From positions 1-64,000 of the forward strand of contig NZ_WMIG01000001.1 of the NCBI RefSeq assembly GCF_009711205.1: a stretch of 64,000 bases of DNA, in the 5' to 3' direction. The stretch is from Paracoccus litorisediminis. GTDB lineage: Bacteria > Pseudomonadota > Alphaproteobacteria > Rhodobacterales > Rhodobacteraceae. A program made the position numbers and the translations under genes. The notes below the pieces were generated by a model, which was not told the origin of the DNA, did no database searches, and saw only the letters and a program-made list of their open reading frames with translations. Shown in pieces: positions 1-7,899 of this stretch (position 1 is its first letter; every line of letters begins with the position of its first letter).

Positions 1-422
1 AAGCAGTCGGCATCTGCCCTTCGGGCGTAGCATAGCACAGGCTGTTTATACCGCGCACAGGCGGGCAGCGGCCCGGGACGGTTTTTTAGCAATCGGTTCT
101 CAAGGGTGAGATCCGCGACGACCTCTTTCAGCGCTGCGGCCTCGGCCCGCAGGTCCTTCACCTCGGCGCTGTTGGCCTGCCGGGCGGTGTCTCCCGCCAG
201 ACGCCTCTTCCCAGCCTCGAGGAACTCCTTCGACCAGCTGAAATAGACGCTCTGGGCGATCCCCTCGCGCCGGCACAGCTCGGCAATGCTGTCCTCGCCG
301 CGCAAACCGGCCAGGACGATCCGGATCTTTTCCTCGGCCGAATGAACCTTTCGCGTCGCACGGCGAATGTCTCTCACCGCGCGATCGGCGGCGACTTTCT
401 GATCAACGGGTTTCTTGCTCAT
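1..422 (-). pseudogene. IS3-family OrfA fragment, truncated
   Basis: Reading the minus strand from the ATG at 422 gives a protein starting MSKKPVDQK and containing RKVHSAEEKIRIVLAGLRGE and an ELCRREGIAQ helix-turn-helix typical of IS3-family OrfA, followed by a leucine-zipper-like stretch to about position 88. OrfA binds the insertion sequence ends and is normally fused to OrfB by frameshifting. Similarity stops at an A6 run (about 83-88), which is where the family's frameshift signal normally sits. The remaining frame to the window edge is open but not OrfA-like. I infer a truncated copy; the OrfB part, if any, is outside the window or lost. It is oriented opposite to the OrfB pieces at 3-5 kb, so it is a separate copy. 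Confidence 0.75.
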
Positions 423-498
423 CTTCGCTCCTTGAAAGCTACGATGTGCCAGAAACCCTCCCGTCATCAATCAACCAAATCTGTCCCATAGGCCCTGA

Positions 499-1278
499 CG
501 CCGGACAGAGAGCGGCCTTCATGCCGCGTTTGGAGAACTGCAGACATCGGCATTCGCACGGGGCCAAGGTGGGCAGAACTATTTCACCGTATTTGGCCAA
601 CTCCATCGCTGGCTACTGGAGCCCGGTGATCGCAGTGATCACGGTCCGATCAAGCAGGTGCTGCGGGATTACATTCTGCAGAACATGGATGTCTGTGTTG
701 GACGCAGCCTTCTTGGAAGACCTGTCGAACGGCGCTGCAAATACTCGGTGCAGTCCCTTGCACTTGAGACCGGGGTGCACCGCCAGACCTTGTCCAAAGT
801 CCTGATCGAACGTGGCCTGATCACGGCAGAAGCTGCGGACAAGCCATATTCGATCCTGCTTGTTGATGCCGAAGGTGGCCGTGAGGCAGCCGCCGCGCTG
901 AAACGAGCCGTCCAATTTGTTCAACTGCCTGCCCTGCTCAATTCGACACGGCCCATCGCCACCTTTCTGATCGAACTTGGGCTGCTGACCCCGCTCCACC
1001 GCACCAGCGGCGAGAATACCCGGGACAAGTGCGGCTTCGACGCGCGCGAACTCGATCGGTTGCTGGACCGTGTTCATGCCCTAGCCCCGGAAATAACCGA
1101 CTTGCCGGCCGACTGGGTAACTCTGACGCAATGCACCAAGCGCGCGCGCATCCCGATGCGGCATCTGCTTCAGACGATCTTCCAAGGTGGGATTAAGAAA
1201 ATCGGACGCGTTATCGGCGAATCCGGCTTCAGCGCATTGCGGTTCGACATCGAAGAGATTCGCCTTCGGTCGCCCTGA
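499..1278 (+). pseudogene. TniQ-like transposition protein, C-terminal part only
   Basis: An open frame runs from just after an in-frame TGA (496) to TGA at 1278 with no credible N-terminal start; GTG 658 is the first start that would be called. The text includes a PIKQVLRDYI segment, a CVGRSLLGRPVERR segment and a predicted helix-turn-helix (SVQSLALETGVHRQTLSKVL), followed by a second HTH-like region near the C-terminus. This pattern matches the part of TniQ/TnsD-type target-selection proteins that follows the zinc-finger region. The N-terminal zinc-binding part is missing. The fragment is immediately upstream of a repeat cluster that looks like a transposon end. TniQ membership is by pattern recall, not by search. 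Confidence 0.6.
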
Positions 1279-1341
1279 TCCGCTGACAGTCCCCGGAATT
1301 CGATCATCGCCGCCTCTCGCGGCCATTTTTTTTGATTTTTC

Positions 1342-1522
1342 GATGGCAGTTTTATGCGTGTTTAGTGGCAGCCTTTTCCGCCGATCGACAGAAGGAGGCC
1401 CAGCAATTGTTGGAACCGATGGCAGTTTTACGCGTGTCTCCACATCTGATTGTTCCGGCCACTATAAAACTTCCTTTAGGCCGAGTTTGCTTCCTTTTTG
1501 ACAACCATAAAACTACCATTGG
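1342..1522. repeat. Cluster of four GGCAGTTTTAT-type repeats
   Basis: Two near-identical direct copies, GATGGCAGTTTTATGCGTG at 1342-1360 and GATGGCAGTTTTACGCGTGT at 1418-1437, are followed by two related copies in the opposite orientation, around 1461-1474 (read on the minus strand as GGAAGTTTTATAGTGG) and 1502-1522 (minus strand CCAATGGTAGTTTTATGGTTG). No gene explains this stretch. Next to a TniQ-like gene, such repeats resemble the multiple transposase-binding sites at the ends of Tn7/Tn5053-like transposons. The opposite orientation of the two pairs could mean two ends abut here. Plasmid-type iterons are the alternative, but no replication gene is near. Confidence 0.6.
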
Positions 1523-1745
1523 AAAGCCAGACTCACGGTTTCCTGAATAAATTCAAATCACTGCCGATTTTGGCCCGAACACGAGCGGCGTAGCGGCGCC
1601 GCTCGTTGCATTTAGCGCGGTCCCCTTGACCTCTGCGCCGCTCCGCTTCATCCCCTCCGCCAACCCGGGTTTCTGATTTCAACACGTCGCCGACGGTCCG
1701 TCCGCTTGGTCAAGCACCGTCGCGGCATTCGGACAAGGAACCCCT

Positions 1746-2822
1746 ATGACCCGCATTCCCTTCATCGAAGCCCGGTTCTTCGATCCTGATGAAACCCAGC
1801 ACGTGATCGAGGACCGCTTGGTCGCCCGATTGCGCAGGTTGCGCGTGGCCGACATCTCGGCCCCAATCCCGGAAAGCGACGTGAATGATAAGCATGCGCC
1901 TTGCCGTCCCCTTGCCCTGAGTGACCGCGAGCGGCGCAAGATCAGCCGCCGCGTCAAGCGCCTGCTGGAACTGCGCGAGGCCGCCTCTGGGCTGAGCCAC
2001 CTGCGAAGCGACGACCGCGAGCGGCTGGAGGTGCTGCGCGAAGGTGCGCGACTGATCCAGCTCCACAGCGAACAGTTAGCAGCTGCCCTGCACGCGGAAA
2101 TGCCCTGGATGGCCCCCGCCACCGAGATCGTCTGGCAGGAGATGCGCCGCTCGGTCCGCGAGGGTAGGCCCGGCCTGCGCCTGCCACCCCTGCTGCCGGA
2201 TGGCCCGCCGGGCATCGGCAAAAGCCACTTTGCCCGGCGACTTGGCGAGGTCCTGTCGACTGCGACCTGCGTCATCGAGGCCACGGGCGAGAACGGCTCA
2301 TTCGGTGTGGTGGGTTCACAACGGGGCTGGGGCAGCGCCCATCCCGGCCGCCTCATTGCCACAATTCTCGAAAGCCGCATCGCCAACCCGGTGATGGTGG
2401 TGGACGAGATCGATAAAGCCGGCCCGGTCACCTCCAACAAGGGTCTCGCCTTCGGCCTGCCCGAGGGCTTGCTGCCGCTGCTGGAGCTACTCACCGCCCG
2501 GCGTTGGAGCTGCCCCTATTACCAGGTCCGGTTCGATATGAGTCGGGTGTTCTGGGTGCTGACCAGCAACGATTACCGCCTGCCGCCCGCGCCATTTCTG
2601 AGCCGCTGTCCGCCAGTGAAATTGCGCAACCTATTGCAGGCCGAACTGGCTGGTTTCGTTCGGCGCGAAGGCGTGCGTCGCAGGCTCTCCGAACCGGCAA
2701 TCGAGGCGATCGCCGAGGTGCTGGCACAGCCATTGCAGCGCCGTCACCACCCCAGTCTCCGCACCGCGATCCGCATGCTGCAGGACGCGGCCGATCTCGA
2801 GAATGCGCCGCTACTACACTGA
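1746..2822 (+). CDS. AAA+ family ATPase
   Basis: A 358-residue protein with a helical N-terminal region (residues 1-140) and an AAA+ core: Walker A GPPGIGKS at about 153-160, Walker B VMVVDEI at about 216-222, a sensor-1 asparagine in LTSND near 275, and a C-terminal helical lid. Such ATPases use ATP hydrolysis to remodel a partner; the substrate here is unknown. The layout is Lon-like, but there is no protease domain. An AAGGA ribosome site lies 7 bases before the ATG. A small gene starts 28 bases downstream and is disrupted, so the pair was probably an operon. It sits between mobile-element debris and is likely transposon or island cargo. Confidence 0.8.
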   Translation: MTRIPFIEARFFDPDETQHVIEDRLVARLRRLRVADISAPIPESDVNDKHAPCRPLALSDRERRKISRRVKRLLELREAASGLSHLRSDDRERLEVLREGARLIQLHSEQLAAALHAEMPWMAPATEIVWQEMRRSVREGRPGLRLPPLLPDGPPGIGKSHFARRLGEVLSTATCVIEATGENGSFGVVGSQRGWGSAHPGRLIATILESRIANPVMVVDEIDKAGPVTSNKGLAFGLPEGLLPLLELLTARRWSCPYYQVRFDMSRVFWVLTSNDYRLPPAPFLSRCPPVKLRNLLQAELAGFVRREGVRRRLSEPAIEAIAEVLAQPLQRRHHPSLRTAIRMLQDAADLENAPLLH

Positions 2823-2850
2823 TCGCCTTTAGAAAAGAAGATACGCTACA

Positions 2851-3040
2851 ATGAAGCTCGATCCCTATCTGCGTAACCGGTTCGATCGCCTGCTTGCCGC
2901 TATTGCCGCGGCCGAAACCGGTCCGTCGGAAAGCGACCTCGTCACCGCTCCGATTATTGATGGCTGGCGCCCCCTCATGCCTGGCCCCCCACAGCATGGT
3001 TCTCTGGGGCAAGGTTATCTGCCAATGCGGTGCATTCGCC
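2851..3040 (+). pseudogene. Broken small partner gene of the AAA+ ATPase
   Basis: An ATG 28 bases after the ATPase opens a frame beginning MKLDPYLRNRFDRLLAAIAA. After about 40 residues the frame stops making sense; a shift near 2970-2990 restores a segment around VLWGKV. This resembles the small uncharacterised DUF6634-type proteins that I recall following such ATPases, but this assignment is from memory and weak. From about 3050 the sequence is IS3 OrfB, so the gene is both frameshifted and truncated. Without it the ATPase may lack its partner. Confidence 0.45.
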
Positions 3041-3216
3041 GGGCTCGAACCGATGGCGCCTCGATGGCTCATTTCTGTATCTGGTGGTCATCATGGACTT
3101 GTTCACCCGCAAGGTGCTGGCTTGGCGCATATCGAACACGCCGGAAGCCAACTGTCTCGCGTCGAGGCGCTGAACGACGCCATCCACCGCTATGGCGCGC
3201 CCGAGATCATGAACAC

Positions 3217-3507
3217 CGACAGTCATACGATTGATGCCAGTTCTCGGATGGTTTGACTCAAACACCGATCGACCATTCGCTGGGTTGGTGCCGCAGGCTT
3301 CCCGGTGTGATCTGACCCTCACTCCGATCGACCCAACATGTGTCTTTCCCTGGACCTGTCGATCATCCGGGAACGCCCTGCGGCGAGGCCTGGCCTCCAA
3401 GGTGCACCGTGACCCAAGAAGGGCATGACCATTCGGTCCCATGACTGTCCTGTCCATGCATCCTTCGGAGCAAAAAACAGACGGGCGCCTCAGGAAAGGA
3501 TAATCGG
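3217..3507 (+). ncRNA. Candidate IS110 bridge-RNA region (left-end non-coding)
   Basis: This is a stretch of 290 bases with no gene, lying between the OrfB insertion point and the IS110 transposase. Short self-complementary segments are visible, for example around 3349-3375 and 3374-3396. In characterised IS110-group elements this segment is transcribed into the bridge RNA with target- and donor-binding loops. The assignment rests on position and family knowledge; I did not fold it. Confidence 0.4.
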
Positions 3508-4584
3508 ATGGCAGCAGACCCGGCAGAAACTCACATCATCGGCGGCGTCGACACGCACAAGGATCTGCATGTCGCCGCTGTTGTCGATCATTGCGACCGT
3601 GTTCTCGGCACCGAGAGCTTCCCGACAACCCGGCATGGATATCGCTTGATGCTGGCGTGGATGAGATCCTTTGGCGATTTGCAGCGCGTCGGGGTCGAAT
3701 GCTCTGGCAGCTACGGCGCAGGGTTGCTGCGCTACATGCAGGCTGCGGGTGTCGAAATTCTGGAAGTTACCGCACCTGACAAACTGGACCGTCGCCGGCG
3801 CGGCAAGAATGACGATTTCGACGCGGAAAGCGCGGCTCACGCGGCCTTTGCGAAACGGCACACCGTGACGCCGCGCAGCCGCGACGGCATGGTAGAAAGC
3901 CTGCGTGTCCTTAGGGTTTGCCGCAAGACCGCTGTTCAAGCGCGCCGCATTGCCCTGCAGATGATCCAGATGAACATCGTTTGCGCACCGGACAAGATCC
4001 GGGATCCGTTGCGCTCAATGACGCGGATGCAGCTGATCCGCACGCTCGCAGCCTGGCGACCTGATCTCACGGCGTATCGCCAGGTCGAGGAAGCCTACCG
4101 CATCTCTCTCAAGTCCTTGGCGCGGCGTTATCTTGAACTACATGACGAGATTGCCGATCTGGACGACATGATCGAGGCCATCGTCCAAGATCTCGCGCCG
4201 GAGCTGCTGGCCCAAACCGCGATCGGTCTGAACAGCGCTGCGCAGTTGCTGCTGACGGCGGGCGACAACCCCGACCGGCTGAGATCCGAGGCGAGCTTCG
4301 CGGCATTGTGCGGCGTTAGCCCGATCCCGGCATCTTCGGGGAAATCGGTTCGGCATAGGTTGAACCGAGGCGGCGATCGCGCTGCAAATAGCGCCATCCA
4401 CATCATCGCCATAGGGCGGCTTCGATTGGACGCTCGCACGCAAGCCTACGTCGCCCGGCGTGTTGCCGCGGGAAACTCGAAGCTTGAGGCAATCCGCTGC
4501 CTTAAGCGCTACATCGCCCGCGAAGTCTTCGGCATCATCATGCGGCGGCATAGGGAGATCAACCAAAGCCAAATCGCGGCTTGA
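3508..4584 (+). CDS. IS110-family transposase (serine/DEDD recombinase)
   Basis: A 358-residue protein with an N-terminal RuvC-like DEDD domain: D15 in GGVDTHKD, E64 in GVECSGSYG, and D102 and D105 in the NDDFDAES motif. The C-terminal transposase_20 domain carries LCGVSPIPASSGKS, which holds the serine nucleophile region, and the following HRLNRGG and RAANSAI motifs. It catalyses recombination between the element and its target. The length is normal and the frame is intact, so it may be active. A GGAAAGGA ribosome site precedes the ATG. Confidence 0.9.
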   Translation: MAADPAETHIIGGVDTHKDLHVAAVVDHCDRVLGTESFPTTRHGYRLMLAWMRSFGDLQRVGVECSGSYGAGLLRYMQAAGVEILEVTAPDKLDRRRRGKNDDFDAESAAHAAFAKRHTVTPRSRDGMVESLRVLRVCRKTAVQARRIALQMIQMNIVCAPDKIRDPLRSMTRMQLIRTLAAWRPDLTAYRQVEEAYRISLKSLARRYLELHDEIADLDDMIEAIVQDLAPELLAQTAIGLNSAAQLLLTAGDNPDRLRSEASFAALCGVSPIPASSGKSVRHRLNRGGDRAANSAIHIIAIGRLRLDARTQAYVARRVAAGNSKLEAIRCLKRYIAREVFGIIMRRHREINQSQIAA

Positions 4585-4985
4585 CTCTTAGAAGGGCGTC
4601 CAAGGTTCGCAGTTCACGTCCTTCGCCTGGACTGATCGCCTGAAGCAGGTCGGCACGCGGATGTCGAGGGATGGCAAGCGGCGCTGGATCGACAACGTCT
4701 ACATCGAGCGCCTGTAGCGGTCCCTGAAATATTAGCATCTATCTGCACGTCTGCGAGATCGGATCTCGGGCCATGTCTGCCATCAGCGGCTGGATTTTTC
4801 GGCCACTCTCTCGGACCGATGGCGTTCGCAGCTTCACTCTACAAGCACCAGCGGCCCCACGCCGCCCATAGCAGGCAGCTACCCGCCGTGGTCTGCTTCA
4901 ACAGCATCGAAACCGACCGGCAGGCGCAGGCAGTAGCTTCAATCACCTCCCGAAACTGTCCAAGGATCGGGAGTGGCTCAGAGAC

Positions 4986-5185
4986 CTGGGCACAATGGTG
5001 GCGCGGAAAGCCAAACTCTGGCCACTTTGAAGTCCGGATTAAGTTGGCTGTTTCGACAGGTCATTGACTAATCAGTCAACTTCCGCTCTCGAGTGAACTC
5101 CTACATAAAGGGATTGGGTCCTGCCGGCACAGGGTCCACGATAACGAGTTCAATGTTAACTGTCTAAATTTGAAGAGAATTTGAC
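4986..5185. other. Intergenic, end of IS3 remnant, no gene seen
   Basis: About 200 bases following the OrfB remnant. The segment around 5000-5070 probably still belongs to the insertion sequence or its target; no clear terminal inverted repeat was paired with a left end. No coding signal was recognised. Confidence 0.4.
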
Positions 5186-5226
5186 AAGGGCCGGATGAGC
5201 GGTGACGCTCACTCGGCCCTTTCGTT
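5186..5226 (+). terminator. Strong stem-loop, rho-independent terminator
   Basis: AGGGCCG pairs with CGGCCCT, and an inner GAGCG pairs with CGCTC around a GTGA loop; TTTCGTT follows. It lies downstream of the IS3 remnant and upstream of the prophage remnant, with no intact plus-strand gene feeding it. Confidence 0.7.
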
Positions 5227-5254
5227 GTACTTAAGATCGCGAAGCCTGCAGGGA

Positions 5255-5595
5255 GGTAATCGGGATTGCCACTGGTGCGACCGAGGGCGCAAGGTCGCCA
5301 TGAAGGCTACATATGATGAAGCCGCATTCATACTGACCGGCATCTATTGTGGTCAGGCACCAATCCACTAGAAGAATTGCCCAACGGCTTGGGCTTCTAG
5401 CGCCAGCAGCGCGATCTGTATCCGAAGGCCGCTGGCAGATATGACGTCGCCATAGCAGAGTTGCGAGCACCTCTCCCGCGACATAGGTCGCGGTTGTAGT
5501 CCGTGCGACCGTCACGGTCATATTCCAGTACATTATAGACCTCGATCCGGCCCGGCCACAGCGTGTCGGGCGGGTCAGCTTGATCCACCGCCGGA
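5255..5595. pseudogene. Decayed copy of the prophage locus found intact at 42.4-42.8 kb
   Basis: From ATG 5300 the sequence follows the small phage gene at 42471-42680 base for base with scattered changes (ATGAAGGCTACATATGATGA here, ATGAAGGCAACATATGATGA there), then continues into the convergent membrane-protein gene's 3' end (42656-42800). Here the frames carry stops, for example a TAG about 24 codons into the first gene, and small indels. It is therefore a remnant of a related prophage integrated earlier, or a duplicated fragment. By eye the two copies share roughly four of five bases. Confidence 0.85.
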
Positions 5596-5682
5596 TCTCA
5601 TTGTGCCGATCTGGCGCGGGAGCTTGGCGATGTCAGTTATTGGCCCGCCACGGGGGCCAGCTGATGTGCCCAGAAAAGCCCG

Positions 5683-5859
5683 CTATGCCGTTCCTGTTGT
5701 CCGACGCAGATTCATGATCGACCTTGCGGCCATCCGCCTTGCCTCATCCGGCGCCACGCCAAGCGCCGAGCAATTCGTGAGAATTGCCCGTACGATCTGG
5801 GTCTCGCTGTCCACGAGGGCAGCGGGCTTCTCTGCCGGAGGCTCGTTGGATGCCGTCAT
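5683..5859 (-). CDS. Small hypothetical protein, 58 aa
   Basis: The ATG at 5859 overlaps the stop of the upstream small gene as ATGA, implying translational coupling. The protein begins MTASNEPPAEKPAALVDSET, then has a helical body with GVAPDEARRMAARSIMNLRR and ends at TAG 5683. It is soluble and acidic at the N-terminus with a basic end. No family was recognised. The clean frame and the coupling support a real gene. Confidence 0.55.
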   Translation of the reverse strand: MTASNEPPAEKPAALVDSETQIVRAILTNCSALGVAPDEARRMAARSIMNLRRTTGTA

Positions 5860-5984
5860 CTGTTTTTTACTGCAACGGCATTGGCGACCTTGTCCTTGGT
5901 GCTTGGTGCGGCGGCGATCACCTTGGGTTTCACCGCCTTGGGCTTCTTCTCGTCGCGTTTTCGCTTGTCCATGCCCTTGGCCAT
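5856..5984 (-). CDS. Small lysine-rich hypothetical protein, 42 aa
   Basis: The protein starts MAKGMDKRKRDEKKPK and is about one third Lys/Arg with an Ala-rich end. Similar MAKGMDKRKRDEKKPKK starts occur as short hypothetical genes in related bacteria, as far as I recall. The AGGAG of GGAGGAGCAGGCC, about 6 bases before the ATG, gives a good ribosome site. It is the first gene of a two-gene unit with the 58-aa ORF (ATGA overlap). It may bind nucleic acid because of its charge; this is only an inference. Confidence 0.55.
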   Translation of the reverse strand: MAKGMDKRKRDEKKPKAVKPKVIAAAPSTKDKVANAVAVKNR

Positions 5985-6143
5985 TGGCCTGCTCCTCCAG
6001 CTGCCGCCGAAAGTCGACGGATTTGACAGACTAGACCTTTGCGCGAGGATAGATACCCGTTTTCTTCGATTTCGGATCTGCGAAACCCGGTGGCGAGACT
6101 GTTGCCCGGACGATGCAACGATCTCTCCTTGATTTCATCCAAT

Positions 6144-6168
6144 TACCATCCATATACCATCCATATGG
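6144..6168. promoter_or_regulatory. Tandem operator-like repeat before the RHH regulator
   Basis: TACCATCCATA occurs twice head to tail (6144-6154 and 6155-6165) and ends in the palindrome CCATATGG (6161-6168), 17 bases before the regulator's ATG. Ribbon-helix-helix proteins typically bind such short tandem sites, so autoregulation of the 6185 gene and the esterase is likely. Confidence 0.5.
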
Positions 6169-6184
6169 AAGGATATGCGCAATC

Positions 6185-6595
6185 ATGGCATCCACGACGC
6201 CCACAAAGACTGCAGACAGCGAAAAGATCACCCTGAACCTGGGTTTTGTCGATCTGGGACGGATCGACCTTCTGGTGCAGGAGGGGTTCTATTCCAACCG
6301 CAGCGACTTCATCCGCACCGCGATCCGCAATCAGATCGACAGTCATGGCGAGATCGTGACCCGCTCGATCGCGCGCAACACCATGGATCTTGGCCTGCGC
6401 CATGTCAGTCGCGCCGAGCTTCAGGCGCTGCGAGACAAGGGAGAAATGTTGCATATCAGCGTCGTCGGCCTGGCACGTATTGCAGCCGATGTGACGCCCG
6501 AACTCGCCTCCGCAACCATTGGTTCGATCACCGTGCTGGGCGCGCTCCAAGCCAGTGACGACCTCCGCAAAGCACTTGCCGACCGTATCCATTAG
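6185..6595 (+). CDS. CopG/RHH-type transcriptional regulator
   Basis: A 136-residue protein starting MASTTPTKTADSEKITLNLG. Residues about 12-50 form a ribbon-helix-helix (ITLNLGFVDLGRIDLLVQEG, then YSNRSDFIRTAIRN), followed by an all-helical effector part. The ATG at 6185 is preferred over an upstream in-frame start because it follows a GGAAGGA ribosome site and starts at the RHH. The esterase gene starts 25 bases after it, so they are likely one operon. A tandem operator lies just upstream. A role in controlling polyester or stored-polymer use is an inference from the neighbour. Confidence 0.8.
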   Translation: MASTTPTKTADSEKITLNLGFVDLGRIDLLVQEGFYSNRSDFIRTAIRNQIDSHGEIVTRSIARNTMDLGLRHVSRAELQALRDKGEMLHISVVGLARIAADVTPELASATIGSITVLGALQASDDLRKALADRIH

Positions 6596-6620
6596 CCACC
6601 CTGAACCAAGGAACAGCAGC

Positions 6621-7682
6621 ATGAAACCACTCGACCTCGGCGCGTTGCGTCGGGTGATTGCCGATGCCTGCCCCGGCAATGCCAACGATCTCGTGCGCCG
6701 CACCCTCGCGCGGCATGGTCTCGCCGCTGAGGGCAGCGGGACTGCGGCGGAGAATCCGCTGTCCGCGCTGTCCCGCTTACGGGAAAAGCCAAGTACCACT
6801 CCAACCGCACGGCCGATTCCGGGCGCGCGCTTCGATGCCCGATCTTTTACCTGCGCTGCAGGTGGGCGTGACTATCTGATCTATATCCCGGCCAGCGCCA
6901 AGGACGGTGCGACGGGGTTGATCATGATGCTGCATGGATGCACCCAGACACATGCTGATTTTGCGGTGGGCACTGGGATGAACACGCTGGCCGAGCAGCA
7001 TCGGCTGATTGTCGTCTATCCGCAGCAATCGCGTGGCGACAACGCCCAATCCTGCTGGAACTGGTTCAGCCCCGGTGACCAGCGTCGCGGCAGAGGCGAG
7101 CCAGCGATCCTTGCCGGTCTGGCCACTGAGATTGCACGAAGCCACGACGTTCCACCGTCGCGGACCTTCGTCGCCGGATTGTCAGCGGGGGCGGCAATGG
7201 CGGTGATCCTTGGTGAAACATATGCCGATGTCTTCGCCGCCGTGGGTGCGCATTCGGGACTGCCGTTGGGGATCGCAAGGGATGTCCCTTCGGCCTTCGC
7301 AGCCATGGCAGGCAGTGTGGGTAACGCCGCTCGCAGGGGTGATCGACGCCCGACGCCCACCATCATCTTTCAGGGCAGCGCGGATCACACCGTCCACGGC
7401 TCAAATGCGGATCGGATCGCGGCCGATATCATCGCCGCTGGACCCGAGCAGACATTTCTGGACAGGATTTCGGACCAGACAAATGGCCGCGGCTTTGTCA
7501 GGGAAACCACAACAACCAGCGATGGCGCTATGCTGCTGGAGTATTGGAAGGTCGAGGGTCTTGGGCATGCCTGGTCCGGTGGAGAGCCGGGCGGTTCCTA
7601 CACCGATCCGAAAGGCCCCAATGCAAGCGCCGAGATGGTGCGCTTCTTTTTGAACCTGGGGGAGGAAAGCGCGGGGTCGTAG
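6621..7682 (+). CDS. PHB depolymerase-family extracellular-type esterase
   Basis: A 353-residue alpha/beta hydrolase of the esterase PHB-depolymerase (LpqC) family. Visible elements: oxyanion segment MMLHGCTQTH near 102-111, lipase box GLSAG with nucleophile S188, an acid in GSADH (D255), and the catalytic histidine in GLGHAWSGG (H316). Such enzymes hydrolyse ester bonds of poly(3-hydroxybutyrate) or aromatic esters. There is no classical signal peptide; the N-terminus is charged. The ATG at 6621 with AAGGAACAG upstream was chosen over an in-frame start at 6519 that would overlap the regulator. It probably forms an operon with the RHH regulator. Confidence 0.85.
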   Translation: MKPLDLGALRRVIADACPGNANDLVRRTLARHGLAAEGSGTAAENPLSALSRLREKPSTTPTARPIPGARFDARSFTCAAGGRDYLIYIPASAKDGATGLIMMLHGCTQTHADFAVGTGMNTLAEQHRLIVVYPQQSRGDNAQSCWNWFSPGDQRRGRGEPAILAGLATEIARSHDVPPSRTFVAGLSAGAAMAVILGETYADVFAAVGAHSGLPLGIARDVPSAFAAMAGSVGNAARRGDRRPTPTIIFQGSADHTVHGSNADRIAADIIAAGPEQTFLDRISDQTNGRGFVRETTTTSDGAMLLEYWKVEGLGHAWSGGEPGGSYTDPKGPNASAEMVRFFLNLGEESAGS

Positions 7683-7899
7683 GGACAGCAGTGCCGCCAG
7701 TTCATTTCCGCTGGCGGCGTGTGCTTTCCAGCACAGGCAGGATGCTCGGCTGCCAAAGCCGAATGCCACCCTTAACCGATTGCAAATGAAATGATGCCCC
7801 GCACAACCGGTGCCCACCGATGACGTATCTGCTTATCCCATCGCAGAGGCTCTTGCGATTCTTCTCGTTGCGTCGCGGAGCCTGTCTATTCTCGTACCG
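7683..7899. other. Intergenic, nothing recognised
   Basis: About 215 bases between the esterase and the dead Hint gene. A weak GCCGCCAG/CTGGCGGC stem at 7691-7719 could end the esterase transcript, but it has no T-run. Confidence 0.4.

Larger units (their letters stand above)
3217..4600 (+). mobile_element. IS110-family insertion sequence inside an IS3 OrfB gene
   Basis: The boundaries come from the interrupted OrfB frame: ...AACACCGAC on the left and CAAGGTTCGCAG on the right. The element has a long non-coding left end (about 3217-3507), the transposase (3508-4584) and a very short right end. A long 5' non-coding end is the arrangement of the IS110 group, in which that segment encodes the bridge RNA guiding target and donor recognition. 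No terminal inverted repeats are obvious, as expected for IS110. The exact ends are uncertain by several bases. Confidence 0.75.
3050..4985 (+). pseudogene. IS3-family OrfB (DDE transposase) remnant, split by IS110
   Basis: The left part (about 3050-3216) reads FLYLVVIMDLFTRKVLAW in one frame and then NDAIHRYGAPEIMNTD after a frameshift, a typical IS3 OrfB rve core. The right part resumes at about 4600 with QGSQFTSFAWTDRLKQVGTR, then IDNVYIERL, then KHQRPHAAHSR and CFNSIETDRQAQAVA, the classic OrfB C-terminus. Internal stops occur, including a TAG after IERL. The two halves join at the motif that normally reads NTDQGSQFT, so the IS110 element at 3217-4600 inserted exactly there. The gene is dead. 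Confidence 0.85.

Noticed and set aside
446-805. Plus-strand 119-aa ORF at the TniQ fragment
   Set aside because: It is a different frame from the TniQ-like text, which carries the recognisable motifs.
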